A stretch of DNA of 58,783 bases. It comes from Cupriavidus sp. WGlv3 (GTDB lineage: Bacteria > Pseudomonadota > Gammaproteobacteria > Burkholderiales > Burkholderiaceae). The position numbers and the translations under genes are program-made. Position 1 is the stretch's first letter, and each line of letters begins with the position of its first letter. Positions 42,067 through 50,343 of this stretch are shown here, one piece after another. The stretch is taken from contig NZ_JALHRX010000025.1 in NCBI RefSeq assembly GCF_023952475.1, forward strand, positions 1 to 58,783, given 5' to 3'. The notes below the pieces were generated by a model. That model was not told the origin of the DNA. It made no database searches and saw only the letters and a program-made list of their open reading frames with translations.

Positions 42067-42091
42067 GAAACCAATCGGGATTGGTCCGACC

Positions 42092-43429
42092 TCAGCTCTT
42101 CGAGCACCCCGGCGTAATGCCCTTCTCCTTCGCGTACTGCGCCGCGGTGGCCTTGAACAGCGGGTGGATCAGGCTCTTGTTGCCCTCGATCCAGTCCGAC
42201 ACCACCACCCACTTGCTGCCGTCCCACTGCTGGATCTTCACCTTGCCCGAGCCCTCGTGGTTCTCGCAGCTGGTCTTGATCTCCGGCAGCAGGCCGGTGG
42301 CGCCCAGTTGCTGCAGGCGGGCATTGGTCAGATTCAGGTTCTCGAAGGCCCAGCGCATCTGCTCGCCGGTCATGGGCTTGCCCTTGCCGAACTTGGCCTG
42401 GGCCACGCGCACCGCTTCCACCGTCACCACCGCCGCCGACACGCCGCGGTTGTACAGCACCGAACCGACCTTGTTCTTGTCCTGCATATTGCCCTTGCCG
42501 GCGCCGTACACCACCTTCTCGATATCGGCGATCAGCGGCACGCTCTTGCCGGCCACGTTCCAGGTGGCGCTCATGTAGCCCTTGGAGGCATCGCCGGCCG
42601 GCACCGTGTCTTCCTCGGAGCCCGCCCACCAGGAGCCGATCATCTTCTCGCGCGAGAAGCCCACCTTCTGCGCCGCCTTCAGCGCGGTCTGGTTCATCAC
42701 GCCCCAGCCCCAGAAGATCACGTAGTCAGGGTTCTCCTGGCGGATCTTCAGCCATTGCGCGCCCTGCTCGTTGCCCGGGTGCGCCACCGGGATCTCGACC
42801 AGGTTGAACTTGCCCAGCCGCGCCTCGGCCTGCAGCGCCACGATCGGCTCCTTGCCATAGGCGGAGTCGTGGTACAGGTAGACGATCTTCTTGCCGGCCA
42901 GCGAGCCGCCGCTCTTGCTGGCCAGGTACTTGACGATGGCCGAGACCTGCATCTGGTACGTGGTCACCAGCGGGAATGCGTACGGGAACACCGAGCCATC
43001 GACCGCGTCGGTGCGGCCGTAGCCCATCATCACCAGCGGCACCTTGTCGGCCGCGGTCTTGTCGACCAGCGCATAGGAAATGCCGGTGGACATGGCGTGG
43101 TAGGCCGTGCCCTTGGTGGTGGCGTTCTTGGACTTCAGGCGTTCATAGCACTCGACGCCCTTGGCGTTGTTGTACTCGGTCTCGCACTCTTCCCAGCTCA
43201 GCTTGACGCCGTTGACGCCGCCATCCTTCAGGTTGACGTAGTTGAGGTAGTCGATGAAGCCGCCATACCAGGACTGCCCGTTGGCGCCATAGGGGCCCAC
43301 GCGATAGCTCGGCAGCGCGATGAACTGCTCGTTGCTTTGCGCCAGTGCCGGCACCGCCGGCGCCAGCAGTGCAGCCGCGGCGCTGACCACCAGGGCGGCG
43401 CGTTGCACGTTACGGATCAGGTTGGTCAT
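42092..43429 (-). CDS. ABC transporter substrate-binding protein (branched-chain amino acid type)
   Basis: 445 residues with a signal peptide (cut near ALAQS). Periplasmic binding fold of the Leu/Ile/Val class: FIALPSYRVGPYGANGQSWYGGFIDYLNYVN, WEECETEYNNAKGVECYERLKSKNA, PDYVIFWGWGVMNQTALKAAQK. At 445 residues it is longer than LivJ/LivK (about 345), typical for carboxylate or aromatic binders of this type in beta-proteobacteria. In the cluster livG-livH-livM-this-livF, with two acyl-CoA ligases; that suggests a fatty, aromatic or branched acid ligand, as inference. Confidence 0.93.
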   Translation of the reverse strand: MTNLIRNVQRAALVVSAAAALLAPAVPALAQSNEQFIALPSYRVGPYGANGQSWYGGFIDYLNYVNLKDGGVNGVKLSWEECETEYNNAKGVECYERLKSKNATTKGTAYHAMSTGISYALVDKTAADKVPLVMMGYGRTDAVDGSVFPYAFPLVTTYQMQVSAIVKYLASKSGGSLAGKKIVYLYHDSAYGKEPIVALQAEARLGKFNLVEIPVAHPGNEQGAQWLKIRQENPDYVIFWGWGVMNQTALKAAQKVGFSREKMIGSWWAGSEEDTVPAGDASKGYMSATWNVAGKSVPLIADIEKVVYGAGKGNMQDKNKVGSVLYNRGVSAAVVTVEAVRVAQAKFGKGKPMTGEQMRWAFENLNLTNARLQQLGATGLLPEIKTSCENHEGSGKVKIQQWDGSKWVVVSDWIEGNKSLIHPLFKATAAQYAKEKGITPGCSKS

Positions 43430-43523
43430 GACAGTCTCCTTCGCCCTCGGTGGGGCGTTTCGTTATGCGTAGGCTTCAGTACTTCACTCAGGACCTGCGT
43501 TCAGACAATAAGACCCCGCTCCG

Positions 43524-44600
43524 TCAGTGCGGGAACGGCCACAGCCTCAGCTTCTCCTTGGCGATCTGCCACAGCCGGGCCAGCCCGTGCGGCTCGACGA
43601 TCAGGAAGAAGATGATCAGCCCGCCGAACACCATCAGCTGGATGTGCGACACGGTGGCATTGGTAAAGGGCAGGTGCAGCAGCGATGCCAGCGGCGGCAG
43701 CACGTTGTCCAGGAAGATCGGCAACAGCAGGATGAAGGCGGCCCCCAGGAACGAGCCCATGATGCTGCCCACGCCGCCGATGATGATCATGAACAGCACG
43801 CGGAACGACAGGTCCAGCGAGAACCCGTCCGGCTCGACCGAACCCAGGTAGCAGAACGCATACAGCGCGCCGGCCACGCCGCAGTAGAACGAGCTGACCG
43901 CGAACGCCAGCAGCTTGGTGCGCATCAGCGGGATGCCGATGACTTCCGCCGCCACGTCCATGTCGCGCACCGACATCCAGGCGCGGCCGGTGGCCGAGCG
44001 CACCATATTCTTGGCCGCCAGCGCCAGCACCGTGACGATGGCCAGCACGAACAGGTACTTCTTCACCGGGGTGTCGATGGCATAGCCGAACAGGTCGAGC
44101 CGCTGCGCCGTGATCACGCCCGACGAGCTGTTGTTGGAGAACCAGGGGAACTTGGTCAGTGCCCACACCACGAAGAACTGTGCCGCGAGCGTCGCCACCG
44201 CCAGGTAGAACCCCTTGATGCGCAGCGACGGCAGGCCGAACGCCACCCCAACCAGCGCCGCCGACAGCCCGGCCAGCAGGAACGACAGCAGCACCGGAAT
44301 GCCTTCGATGCGCAGCTGGAAGTTGTAGGCCGCATACGCGCCCACCGCCATGAAGGCCGCGGTGCCCAGCGACAGCTGGCCGGCATAGCCGGTCAGGATA
44401 TTCAGCCCCAGCGCCGCCAGCGAAAAGATCAGGAATGGGATCAGGATGGCCGAGAACCAGTATTCCGAGCCGGTGAACGGGATCGCCACGAAGGCGATCG
44501 CCATCAGCACCGCAAAGCCGATGCGGTCCTGGCGGATCGGGAAGATCTGGCTGTCGGTAACGTAGCTGGTCTTGAACTGGCCGGCTTCACGATAAAACAT
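43524..44600 (-). CDS. Branched-chain-type ABC permease, LivM-like
   Basis: 358 residues. About ten hydrophobic segments, with the LivM core NILTGYAGQLSLGTAAFMAVGAYAAYNFQ and IIGGVGSIMGSFLGAAFILLLP. It opens with a soluble ~20-residue head (MFYREAGQFKTSYVTDSQIFPIRQD), the usual LivM length. Starts 24 bases after livH. With LivH it forms the membrane channel of the importer. Confidence 0.94.
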   Translation of the reverse strand: MFYREAGQFKTSYVTDSQIFPIRQDRIGFAVLMAIAFVAIPFTGSEYWFSAILIPFLIFSLAALGLNILTGYAGQLSLGTAAFMAVGAYAAYNFQLRIEGIPVLLSFLLAGLSAALVGVAFGLPSLRIKGFYLAVATLAAQFFVVWALTKFPWFSNNSSSGVITAQRLDLFGYAIDTPVKKYLFVLAIVTVLALAAKNMVRSATGRAWMSVRDMDVAAEVIGIPLMRTKLLAFAVSSFYCGVAGALYAFCYLGSVEPDGFSLDLSFRVLFMIIIGGVGSIMGSFLGAAFILLLPIFLDNVLPPLASLLHLPFTNATVSHIQLMVFGGLIIFFLIVEPHGLARLWQIAKEKLRLWPFPH

Positions 44601-44624
44601 GGCAACTCTCCTGTGCGAAGTCGG

Positions 44625-45539
44625 TCAGACGCGATCGATATGTTTTTCGCCAAACAGCCCCTCTGGCCTCACCAGCAGGAACAACAGCGCAAACACATAC
44701 GGGAACCACCCTTCGATGCCGCCGAAGTTGCCGCCGAACATCGACTGGAACACCGGCGGGATATAGATCTCGGCCAGCTTCTCCGAGGCGCCGATGATCA
44801 GCCCGCCGACGATGGCGCCGGGCACCGAGGTAAAGCCGCCCAGGATCAGCACCGGCAGCGCCTTCAGCGCGGTCAGCGTCAGCGCGAACTGCACGCCATT
44901 GCGCGAGCCCCACAGCATGCCCGCCACCAGCGCAACGAAGCCCGCCACGCCCCAGACGATGGCCCAGATGTTCTGCAGCGGGATGCCCAGCGACAGCGCG
45001 GCCTGGTGGTCGTCCGCCACCGCGCGCAGCGCGCGGCCGACCTTGGTGTACTGGAAGAACAGCGCCAGCGAGCCCACCAGCGCGCCGGCGATGGCAGCGG
45101 CGGCCAGGTCGAACTTGGAGATGACGATGTTGAAGTTGGTCAGGATCGACTCGATCGGCTCGTCGACGATGCCAAGGTTGATCGGGCGCACTTCATTGCC
45201 GAACAAGAGCGGTCCCAGCCCTTCCAGGAAGAACGACAGCCCGATGGTTGCCATGAACAGCGTGATCGGCGGCTGGTTGACCAGCTTGCGCAGCACGAAG
45301 CGCTCGGTGCTCATGCCCACCAGGATCATCACCACGAAGGCGCCGATCACCGCCGCCCACATCGGCATGCCCTTGTCCATCAGCCCCACCACCGCCAGCG
45401 CGGCAAAGTAGACCATCGCGCCCTGGGCAAAGTTGAACACGCCCGAAGCCTTGTAGATCAGCACGAAGCCCAGCGCCACCAGCGAGTACATCAGGCCGGA
45501 CAGCAGGCCGCCGAGCAGGATTTCAAAGAAGAACGTCAT
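44625..45539 (-). CDS. Branched-chain-type ABC permease, LivH-like
   Basis: 304 residues, normal for LivH. Hydrophobic core with GLLSGLMYSLVALGFVLIYKASGVFNFAQGAMVYFAAL at the N-terminus and ALKALPVLILGGFTSVPGAIVGGLIIG near the C-terminus. It lies 11 bases after livG. Together with LivM it makes the inner-membrane pore. Confidence 0.95.
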   Translation of the reverse strand: MTFFFEILLGGLLSGLMYSLVALGFVLIYKASGVFNFAQGAMVYFAALAVVGLMDKGMPMWAAVIGAFVVMILVGMSTERFVLRKLVNQPPITLFMATIGLSFFLEGLGPLLFGNEVRPINLGIVDEPIESILTNFNIVISKFDLAAAAIAGALVGSLALFFQYTKVGRALRAVADDHQAALSLGIPLQNIWAIVWGVAGFVALVAGMLWGSRNGVQFALTLTALKALPVLILGGFTSVPGAIVGGLIIGASEKLAEIYIPPVFQSMFGGNFGGIEGWFPYVFALLFLLVRPEGLFGEKHIDRV

Positions 45540-45550
45540 GGTTCAGACCC

Positions 45551-46513
45551 TCAGTGCGAAGTGCCCAGGTATGCCTTGATCACGTCAGGGTTGCCCTTGA
45601 CCTCTTCCGGCGTGCCGTCGCCGATCTTCTTGCCATAGTCCAGCACCACCACGCGGTCGGAGATATCCATCACCACGCCCATGTCGTGCTCGATCAGCAC
45701 GATGGTGGTGCCGAACTGGCGGTTCACATCGAGGATGAAGCGGCACATGTCCTGCTTCTCTTCCACGTTCATGCCGGCCATCGGCTCGTCGAGCAACAGC
45801 ATCGACGGCTCGGCGGCGAGCGCGCGCGCCAGCTCGACGCGCTTCTGCAGGCCGTACGGCAGGCGCCCCACCGGGGTCTTGCGGATCGACTGGATTTCCA
45901 GGAAGTCGATCACCTCCTCCACCTTCTGCCGGTGCCGCATCTCCTCGTTGCGCGCCGGCCCCCACCACAGCGCGTGCGCGAACCACGAGGTACGGAACTG
46001 CGTGTTGCGTCCGGTCATGATGTTGTCCAGCACCGTCATGCCCTTGAACAGCGCGATGTTCTGGAACGTGCGCGCAATGCCCTGGCGCGCCGCGGCGGTC
46101 GGGTGCATCTGCTTGCGCTCCTCGCCGCGGAACACGATGCGTCCATGCTGCGGGTGGTAGACGCCGTTGATCACGTTCAGCATCGAACTCTTGCCGGCGC
46201 CGTTCGGGCCGATGATGGCGCGCACCTCGTGCTCGCACACATCGAACGAGATATCGGTCAGCGCCTTGACCCCGCCGAACGACAGCGAGATGTGCTGCAG
46301 GTCGAGGATCACCTCGCCGCCGGTGCGCGCCTGCGCGCCGGTGCGCTGCGCATGGCGCGTACCGGGATGCACCTCGCTGTCATCCGCCAGCCCCGCCGGG
46401 GGCAACGGTCCCGCCGGCGCCATCGCACCGCCACCGCCGGCGCCGCTCGCATCGGTGCGTGCCGCCGCGGTCCATTCGCGCTTGCCGGCGCCTTGCCAGG
46501 CCACTTGTGTCAT
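45551..46513 (-). CDS. Branched-chain-type ABC transporter ATPase, LivG-like with long N-terminal extension
   Basis: 320 residues. Walker A IGPNGAGKSSMLNVI, signature LPYGLQKRVELARAL (LSGGQ variant), Walker B MLLLDEPMAGMN and H-loop LIEHDMGVVMDISDRVVVLDYG. The domain begins only at about residue 67 (EVILDLQHISLSFGGVKAL). The first 66 residues are Gly/Ala/Pro-rich (GAGGGGAMAPAGPLPPAG) with no known fold, an unusual addition for LivG. The ATG at 46513 is supported by GGTGGAGG seven bases upstream. Confidence 0.92.
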   Translation of the reverse strand: MTQVAWQGAGKREWTAAARTDASGAGGGGAMAPAGPLPPAGLADDSEVHPGTRHAQRTGAQARTGGEVILDLQHISLSFGGVKALTDISFDVCEHEVRAIIGPNGAGKSSMLNVINGVYHPQHGRIVFRGEERKQMHPTAAARQGIARTFQNIALFKGMTVLDNIMTGRNTQFRTSWFAHALWWGPARNEEMRHRQKVEEVIDFLEIQSIRKTPVGRLPYGLQKRVELARALAAEPSMLLLDEPMAGMNVEEKQDMCRFILDVNRQFGTTIVLIEHDMGVVMDISDRVVVLDYGKKIGDGTPEEVKGNPDVIKAYLGTSH

Positions 46514-46535
46514 GTTGCTGCCTCCACCTGTGCTC

Positions 46536-48494
46536 TTATGCCGCGCGCGCCGCTATCGGCAGCCGCCTGGCATCCACCAGCTTCAGCGTGGCCGACACGC
46601 TGCCCTCGCGCCCGTCTTCGAACTTGACGCGCGTCTCGATGAACTGCTCGGACTTGCCCGCATAGAGCGCGTCGACCAGCACGCCGTACTTTTCCGCGAT
46701 AAAGCCGCGCCGTACCTTGCGCGTGCGGGTCAGTTCGTCGTCGTCCGGGTCCAGCTCCTTGTGCAGCACCAGGAAGCGCGCCACCTGCGACCCCGCCAGC
46801 ATCGGGTCGTTGGCAAGGTCCGCGTTCACCTGGTTCACGCACTCGCCGATCATCTCCAGCACGTCCGGCTGCGCGGCCAGGTCGACGTAGCCGGCATATG
46901 GCAGGTGGCGGCGCTCGGCCCAGTTGCCGACCGCCTCGAAGTCGATGTTGATGAAGGCGCAGACCTGGTCGCGGCCGTTGCCGAACGCCACCGCCTCCTT
47001 GATGTACGGGAAGAACTTGAGCTTGTTCTCGATGTACTTGGGCGCGAACATCGAGCCATCGGCCAGCTTGCCCACGTCCTTGGCGCGGTCGATGATCTTC
47101 AGGTGGCCGTCGGCGTCGATCACGCCGGCATCGCCGGTCATGAAGTAGCCCTCGTCGTTGATGGCCTCGCGCGTGGCATCGTCGCGCTTGTAGTAGGACT
47201 TGAGCAGGCCCACGCCGCGCACCAGCACCTCGCCGTTGTCGGCGATGCGGATCTCCATGCCCGGCGCGGCCGGTCCCACGGAATCGAACTTGACCTTGCC
47301 GTCGGGCTGCAGGCACACATAGGCACAGGTCTCGGTCTGGCCGTAGAACTGCTTCAGGTTCACGCCGATCGAGCGGTAGAAGCGGAACAGGTCCGGACCG
47401 ATCGCCTCGCCCGCGGTATAGCCCACGCGGATGCGGCTCATGCCCAGCACATTGCGCAGCGGGCCGTAGACCAGCGCTTCGCCCAGGGCGTAGCGCGCGC
47501 GCTCCAACAGCGGCACCGGCTGGCCGTCGAGGATATCGGTGCCGCAGCGGCGCGCGACGTCCATGGCCCAGTGGAACAGCTTGCGCTTGAGCCAACCGGC
47601 GTCATCCATGCGGATCATCACCTGCGTCAGCAGCCCCTCGTAGATGCGCGGCGGCGCGAAGTAGTAGGTGGGGCCGATCTCGCGCAGGTCGGTCATCACC
47701 GTTTCGCGCGATTCCGGGCAGTTCACCGTAAAGCCCGCCACCATCGCCTGCGCATACGAGAACAGGTTGTCGCCGACCCACGCCATCGGCAGGTAGGACA
47801 GCACGTCGTCGTCGGCGTTGAGCTTGTCGAAGGCGCAGCCGTTGCGCGCCGAGCCGATCAGGCCATGGTGCGAATGGCACACGCCCTTGGGCTTGCCGGT
47901 GGTGCCGGACGTATAGAGGATGATCGCGGTGTCGTCGGGCTGCCCGGCGGCAATGGCCTCGTCATAGAAGCCCGGGTGGGCCTGGTCGAACTCGCGCCCC
48001 AGTTCCTGCAGGCGCTCGTACGACATCAGCGAGGGATGGTCGTAGTCGAGCAGGCCGCGCGGGTCTTCGAAGATGACGTGGCGCACGGCGCGGCCGGACT
48101 CGGCCAGCTGCGCCTCGACCTCGAGCAGCTTGTCGACCTGCTCCTGGTCCTCGACGATGGCGAACTCGATCTCCGCATCGTTGAGCACGTAGACCATCTC
48201 GTTGGCGATGGCGTCCTGGTACAGCGGCACCGGCACGCCACCCAAGGCCTGCGCCGCGGTCATGGCCCAGTACAGGCGCGGACGGTTGTCGCCCACCACT
48301 GCCAGGTTCATGCCGCGTTTGAAGCCAAGCGCGGCCAGACCACATGCCAGCGCCCTCACCTGCTGTGCCGCCTGGGCCCAGCTGTATGTCTGCCAGATGC
48401 CGAGATCCTTCTCGCGGTAGGCCGGATGCTCCGGCCGCTGCTGGGCGTGCGCCAGCAGCCATCGCGGGAAGGTCGTCGCCGACGATTCCTGCAT
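46536..48494 (-). CDS. AMP-forming acyl-CoA ligase, long-chain FadD15-like
   Basis: 652 residues. ATP/AMP motif YTSGTTGKPKGVCHSHHG, adenylate-forming motif YGQTETCAYV, and the catalytic hinge GDAGVIDADGHLKIIDRAKDVGKLADGSMFAPKYIENKL. It fits bacterial long-chain acyl-CoA synthetases. First gene of the unit that continues with livG, livH, livM, binding protein, livF and the PaaK-like ligase. The product should be a CoA thioester of the imported acid. A divergent Crp/Fnr-type regulator at 48732 with a palindrome between may control the unit. Confidence 0.93.
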   Translation of the reverse strand: MQESSATTFPRWLLAHAQQRPEHPAYREKDLGIWQTYSWAQAAQQVRALACGLAALGFKRGMNLAVVGDNRPRLYWAMTAAQALGGVPVPLYQDAIANEMVYVLNDAEIEFAIVEDQEQVDKLLEVEAQLAESGRAVRHVIFEDPRGLLDYDHPSLMSYERLQELGREFDQAHPGFYDEAIAAGQPDDTAIILYTSGTTGKPKGVCHSHHGLIGSARNGCAFDKLNADDDVLSYLPMAWVGDNLFSYAQAMVAGFTVNCPESRETVMTDLREIGPTYYFAPPRIYEGLLTQVMIRMDDAGWLKRKLFHWAMDVARRCGTDILDGQPVPLLERARYALGEALVYGPLRNVLGMSRIRVGYTAGEAIGPDLFRFYRSIGVNLKQFYGQTETCAYVCLQPDGKVKFDSVGPAAPGMEIRIADNGEVLVRGVGLLKSYYKRDDATREAINDEGYFMTGDAGVIDADGHLKIIDRAKDVGKLADGSMFAPKYIENKLKFFPYIKEAVAFGNGRDQVCAFINIDFEAVGNWAERRHLPYAGYVDLAAQPDVLEMIGECVNQVNADLANDPMLAGSQVARFLVLHKELDPDDDELTRTRKVRRGFIAEKYGVLVDALYAGKSEQFIETRVKFEDGREGSVSATLKLVDARRLPIAARAA

Positions 48495-48678
48495 CGCTGT
48501 CTCCTGTCCCTCCGGCGTGGGGGTCCACGCCCGGTGTCAAGCGTCGGTCCGGTGGTTATACTTGGCTTGTTTTGCCTGGCGGCAGTCATGCCGCAGCGCA
48601 TCAAGCCCGTCGTGCCTTGTTTTGCGGCACTTCCCGGCTCCGTGGTGATCGTAAGATAGCCCATGCCTCCCACCCCGG

Positions 48679-48696
48679 TTGTCACGCCGGTGACAA
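48679..48696. promoter_or_regulatory. Crp/Fnr-style palindrome in the divergent promoter region
   Basis: TTGTCAC-GCCG-GTGACAA is a perfect 7-bp inverted repeat with a 4-base centre. It resembles the half-sites used by Crp/Fnr-family regulators. It lies 36 bases upstream of the Crp/Fnr-type gene and between it and the acyl-CoA ligase gene, so it is the best candidate for that regulator's own site. Confidence 0.7.
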
Positions 48697-48731
48697 TTCC
48701 GGGTTAATCCCTACCGGAGCTTCCGCAGGCC

Positions 48732-49400
48732 ATGCTCAACGATTTTGTCGACCGCTGCGTGTGGGCAGCAGACCTGAGTCCGGAGCAGCGCGAGCGCGTG
48801 CGCCGCGCCATGTTCGTGCACGAGTACAGCCAGGGCGACTACGTCTGCCACAAGGGCGACAAGGCCGAACACTGGCTGGGCGTGCTCGAAGGAATCGTCA
48901 AGATCACCACGGTGTCGCCGTCGGGCAAGTCGGTCACCTTCACCGGCGTGCCCACCGGCGGCTGGTTCGGCGAAGGCGCGGTGCTGAAGTCGGAGATCCG
49001 CAAGTACGACGTGATGGCGCTGCGCCGCTCGACCATCGCCTTCCTGCCGCGCGACACTTTTCAGTGGCTGCTGGATACCAGCCTGCCGTTCTCGCGCTTC
49101 CTGCTGACGCAGTTCAACGAGCGCCTGGGACAGTTCATTGCGGCGGTGGAATATGAACGGCTGCTCGACATCGATTCGCGCGTGGCGCGCGCGGTGTCGT
49201 CACTGTTCAACGAGCACCTGTATCCGGGCATCGGCAAGACGCTGGAAATCTCGCAGGAAGAAATCGGCCTGCTCGCGGGCATCTCGCGCCAGCGCGCCAA
49301 CCAGGCGCTGAAGGTGCTGGAACAGCAGGGGCTGGTGCGGGTGGACTACGGCGTGATCGAGGTGCTGGACCTCGACGGACTGCGGCAGTACGGGGAGTAA
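48732..49400 (+). CDS. Crp/Fnr-family transcriptional regulator
   Basis: 222 residues. N-terminal cyclic-nucleotide-binding-type barrel (EYSQGDYVCHKGDKAEHWLGVLEGIVKI, GGWFGEGAVLKSE) and a C-terminal winged helix (LEISQEEIGLLAGISRQRANQALKVLEQQGLVRV). There is no FNR-style N-terminal cysteine cluster, only Cys9 and Cys39. Divergent to the acyl-CoA ligase/ABC unit, it probably regulates it. Ligand unknown; a CoA thioester or organic acid is a guess. DUF3293 gene starts one base after its stop. Confidence 0.9.
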   Translation: MLNDFVDRCVWAADLSPEQRERVRRAMFVHEYSQGDYVCHKGDKAEHWLGVLEGIVKITTVSPSGKSVTFTGVPTGGWFGEGAVLKSEIRKYDVMALRRSTIAFLPRDTFQWLLDTSLPFSRFLLTQFNERLGQFIAAVEYERLLDIDSRVARAVSSLFNEHLYPGIGKTLEISQEEIGLLAGISRQRANQALKVLEQQGLVRVDYGVIEVLDLDGLRQYGE

Positions 49401-49401
49401 G

Positions 49402-49824
49402 GTGGCCAGCGCCATCGACGCCGAGACCCTGCGGGCGTATCGCGAAACGCACTACCGGGTGCTGGGCGACATGCCGATGACCTTGCGCATCGACCAGCCC
49501 AGCGCCGCGCTGGCCGCGCTGCACCGGGCGCTGGGGGTGGACTGCAGCGCCTTCATTACCGCGGCCAATCCCTTCAGCCAGCGCTGCGACGATGCCGCCA
49601 ACGCGCGCCGGCAACAGGCACTGGCACAGGATCTCGGCGCACTGGGGCTGCGCGCGATCGAAGCCGCCGGCGAGCATCCCGACAACGGCTGGCCGGCCGA
49701 ACCGAGCTTCCTGGTGCCCGGACTGTCGCTGGCCGAGGCGCGGGCGCTGGGCCAGGCATACCAGCAGAACGCCGTCGTGTGGAGCGGCGCCGACGCGGTG
49801 CCGCGACTGGTGCTGTTGCGCTAA
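49402..49824 (+). CDS. DUF3293 domain protein
   Basis: 140 residues from GTG 49402, preceded by GGGGAG. The pattern YRETHYRVLGDMPMTLRIDQPSAALAALH, SAFITAANPFSQRCDDAANARRQQAL, EPSFLVPGLSLAEARALGQAYQQNAVVW is the DUF3293 family. Function unknown. It follows the Crp/Fnr gene at once and is probably in one unit with it. Confidence 0.88.
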   Translation: MASAIDAETLRAYRETHYRVLGDMPMTLRIDQPSAALAALHRALGVDCSAFITAANPFSQRCDDAANARRQQALAQDLGALGLRAIEAAGEHPDNGWPAEPSFLVPGLSLAEARALGQAYQQNAVVWSGADAVPRLVLLR

Positions 49825-49864
49825 CCGCGGCGGCTGGACCGGTCAACGCCGACCGTCAGGACGA

Positions 49865-50215
49865 TCAGTGCCCGTGGCCCCGATGGCCATGGTGACCATG
49901 ATGGCCACGATGACCATGGCCGTGGTGGCGATAGTGGTGATGCCGGTGGTGATGGTGCCGGTAATGGTGATGCCGGCCGCGCCATTCATGCCGCCCATAC
50001 CAGCGCCGGCCGTCCCAGTAGCGATCGCCATGCCAGCCGTGATAGCGCGGTGCGTACACCACGGGAGGCGGCGGCGCCACATACACCGGCGCCGGCGCGG
50101 CATAGACCGGGGTGCCGATATGCACCCCCACGTCGACATGCGCCATCGCCGAACGCGCCGCCAGCAAAGACATGACGCCAGCGAGCAGCGCTGCAAAGAG
50201 AACCGGATGAGCCAT
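49865..50215 (-). CDS. Exported histidine-rich hypothetical protein
   Basis: 116 residues with a signal peptide (MAHPVLFAALLAGVMSLLAARSAMAH). The mature part starts with a Pro/Val/Ala linker (YAAPAPVYVAPPPPVVYAP), then becomes a His/Gly/Arg tail of about 50 residues (HHHYRHHHHRHHHYRHHGHGH). A periplasmic metal-binding or metal-buffering role is plausible; similar small proteins are common in beta-proteobacteria. It is not a repeat artefact since the codons for His alternate CAC and CAT. Start ATG 50215 is chosen for the signal peptide. Confidence 0.75.
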   Translation of the reverse strand: MAHPVLFAALLAGVMSLLAARSAMAHVDVGVHIGTPVYAAPAPVYVAPPPPVVYAPRYHGWHGDRYWDGRRWYGRHEWRGRHHHYRHHHHRHHHYRHHGHGHRGHHGHHGHRGHGH

Positions 50216-50343
50216 GATGCGGTGTTGTCGTAAACGGAATGGGTGCACTCTACCGCGCATTCCTGTTACCAGATGCGGCGGATTGTTTCGGTATATAACG
50301 CGGTGTAAGCGGGATTACGGCGAGCCTGGGGAAAAGGCGATGG

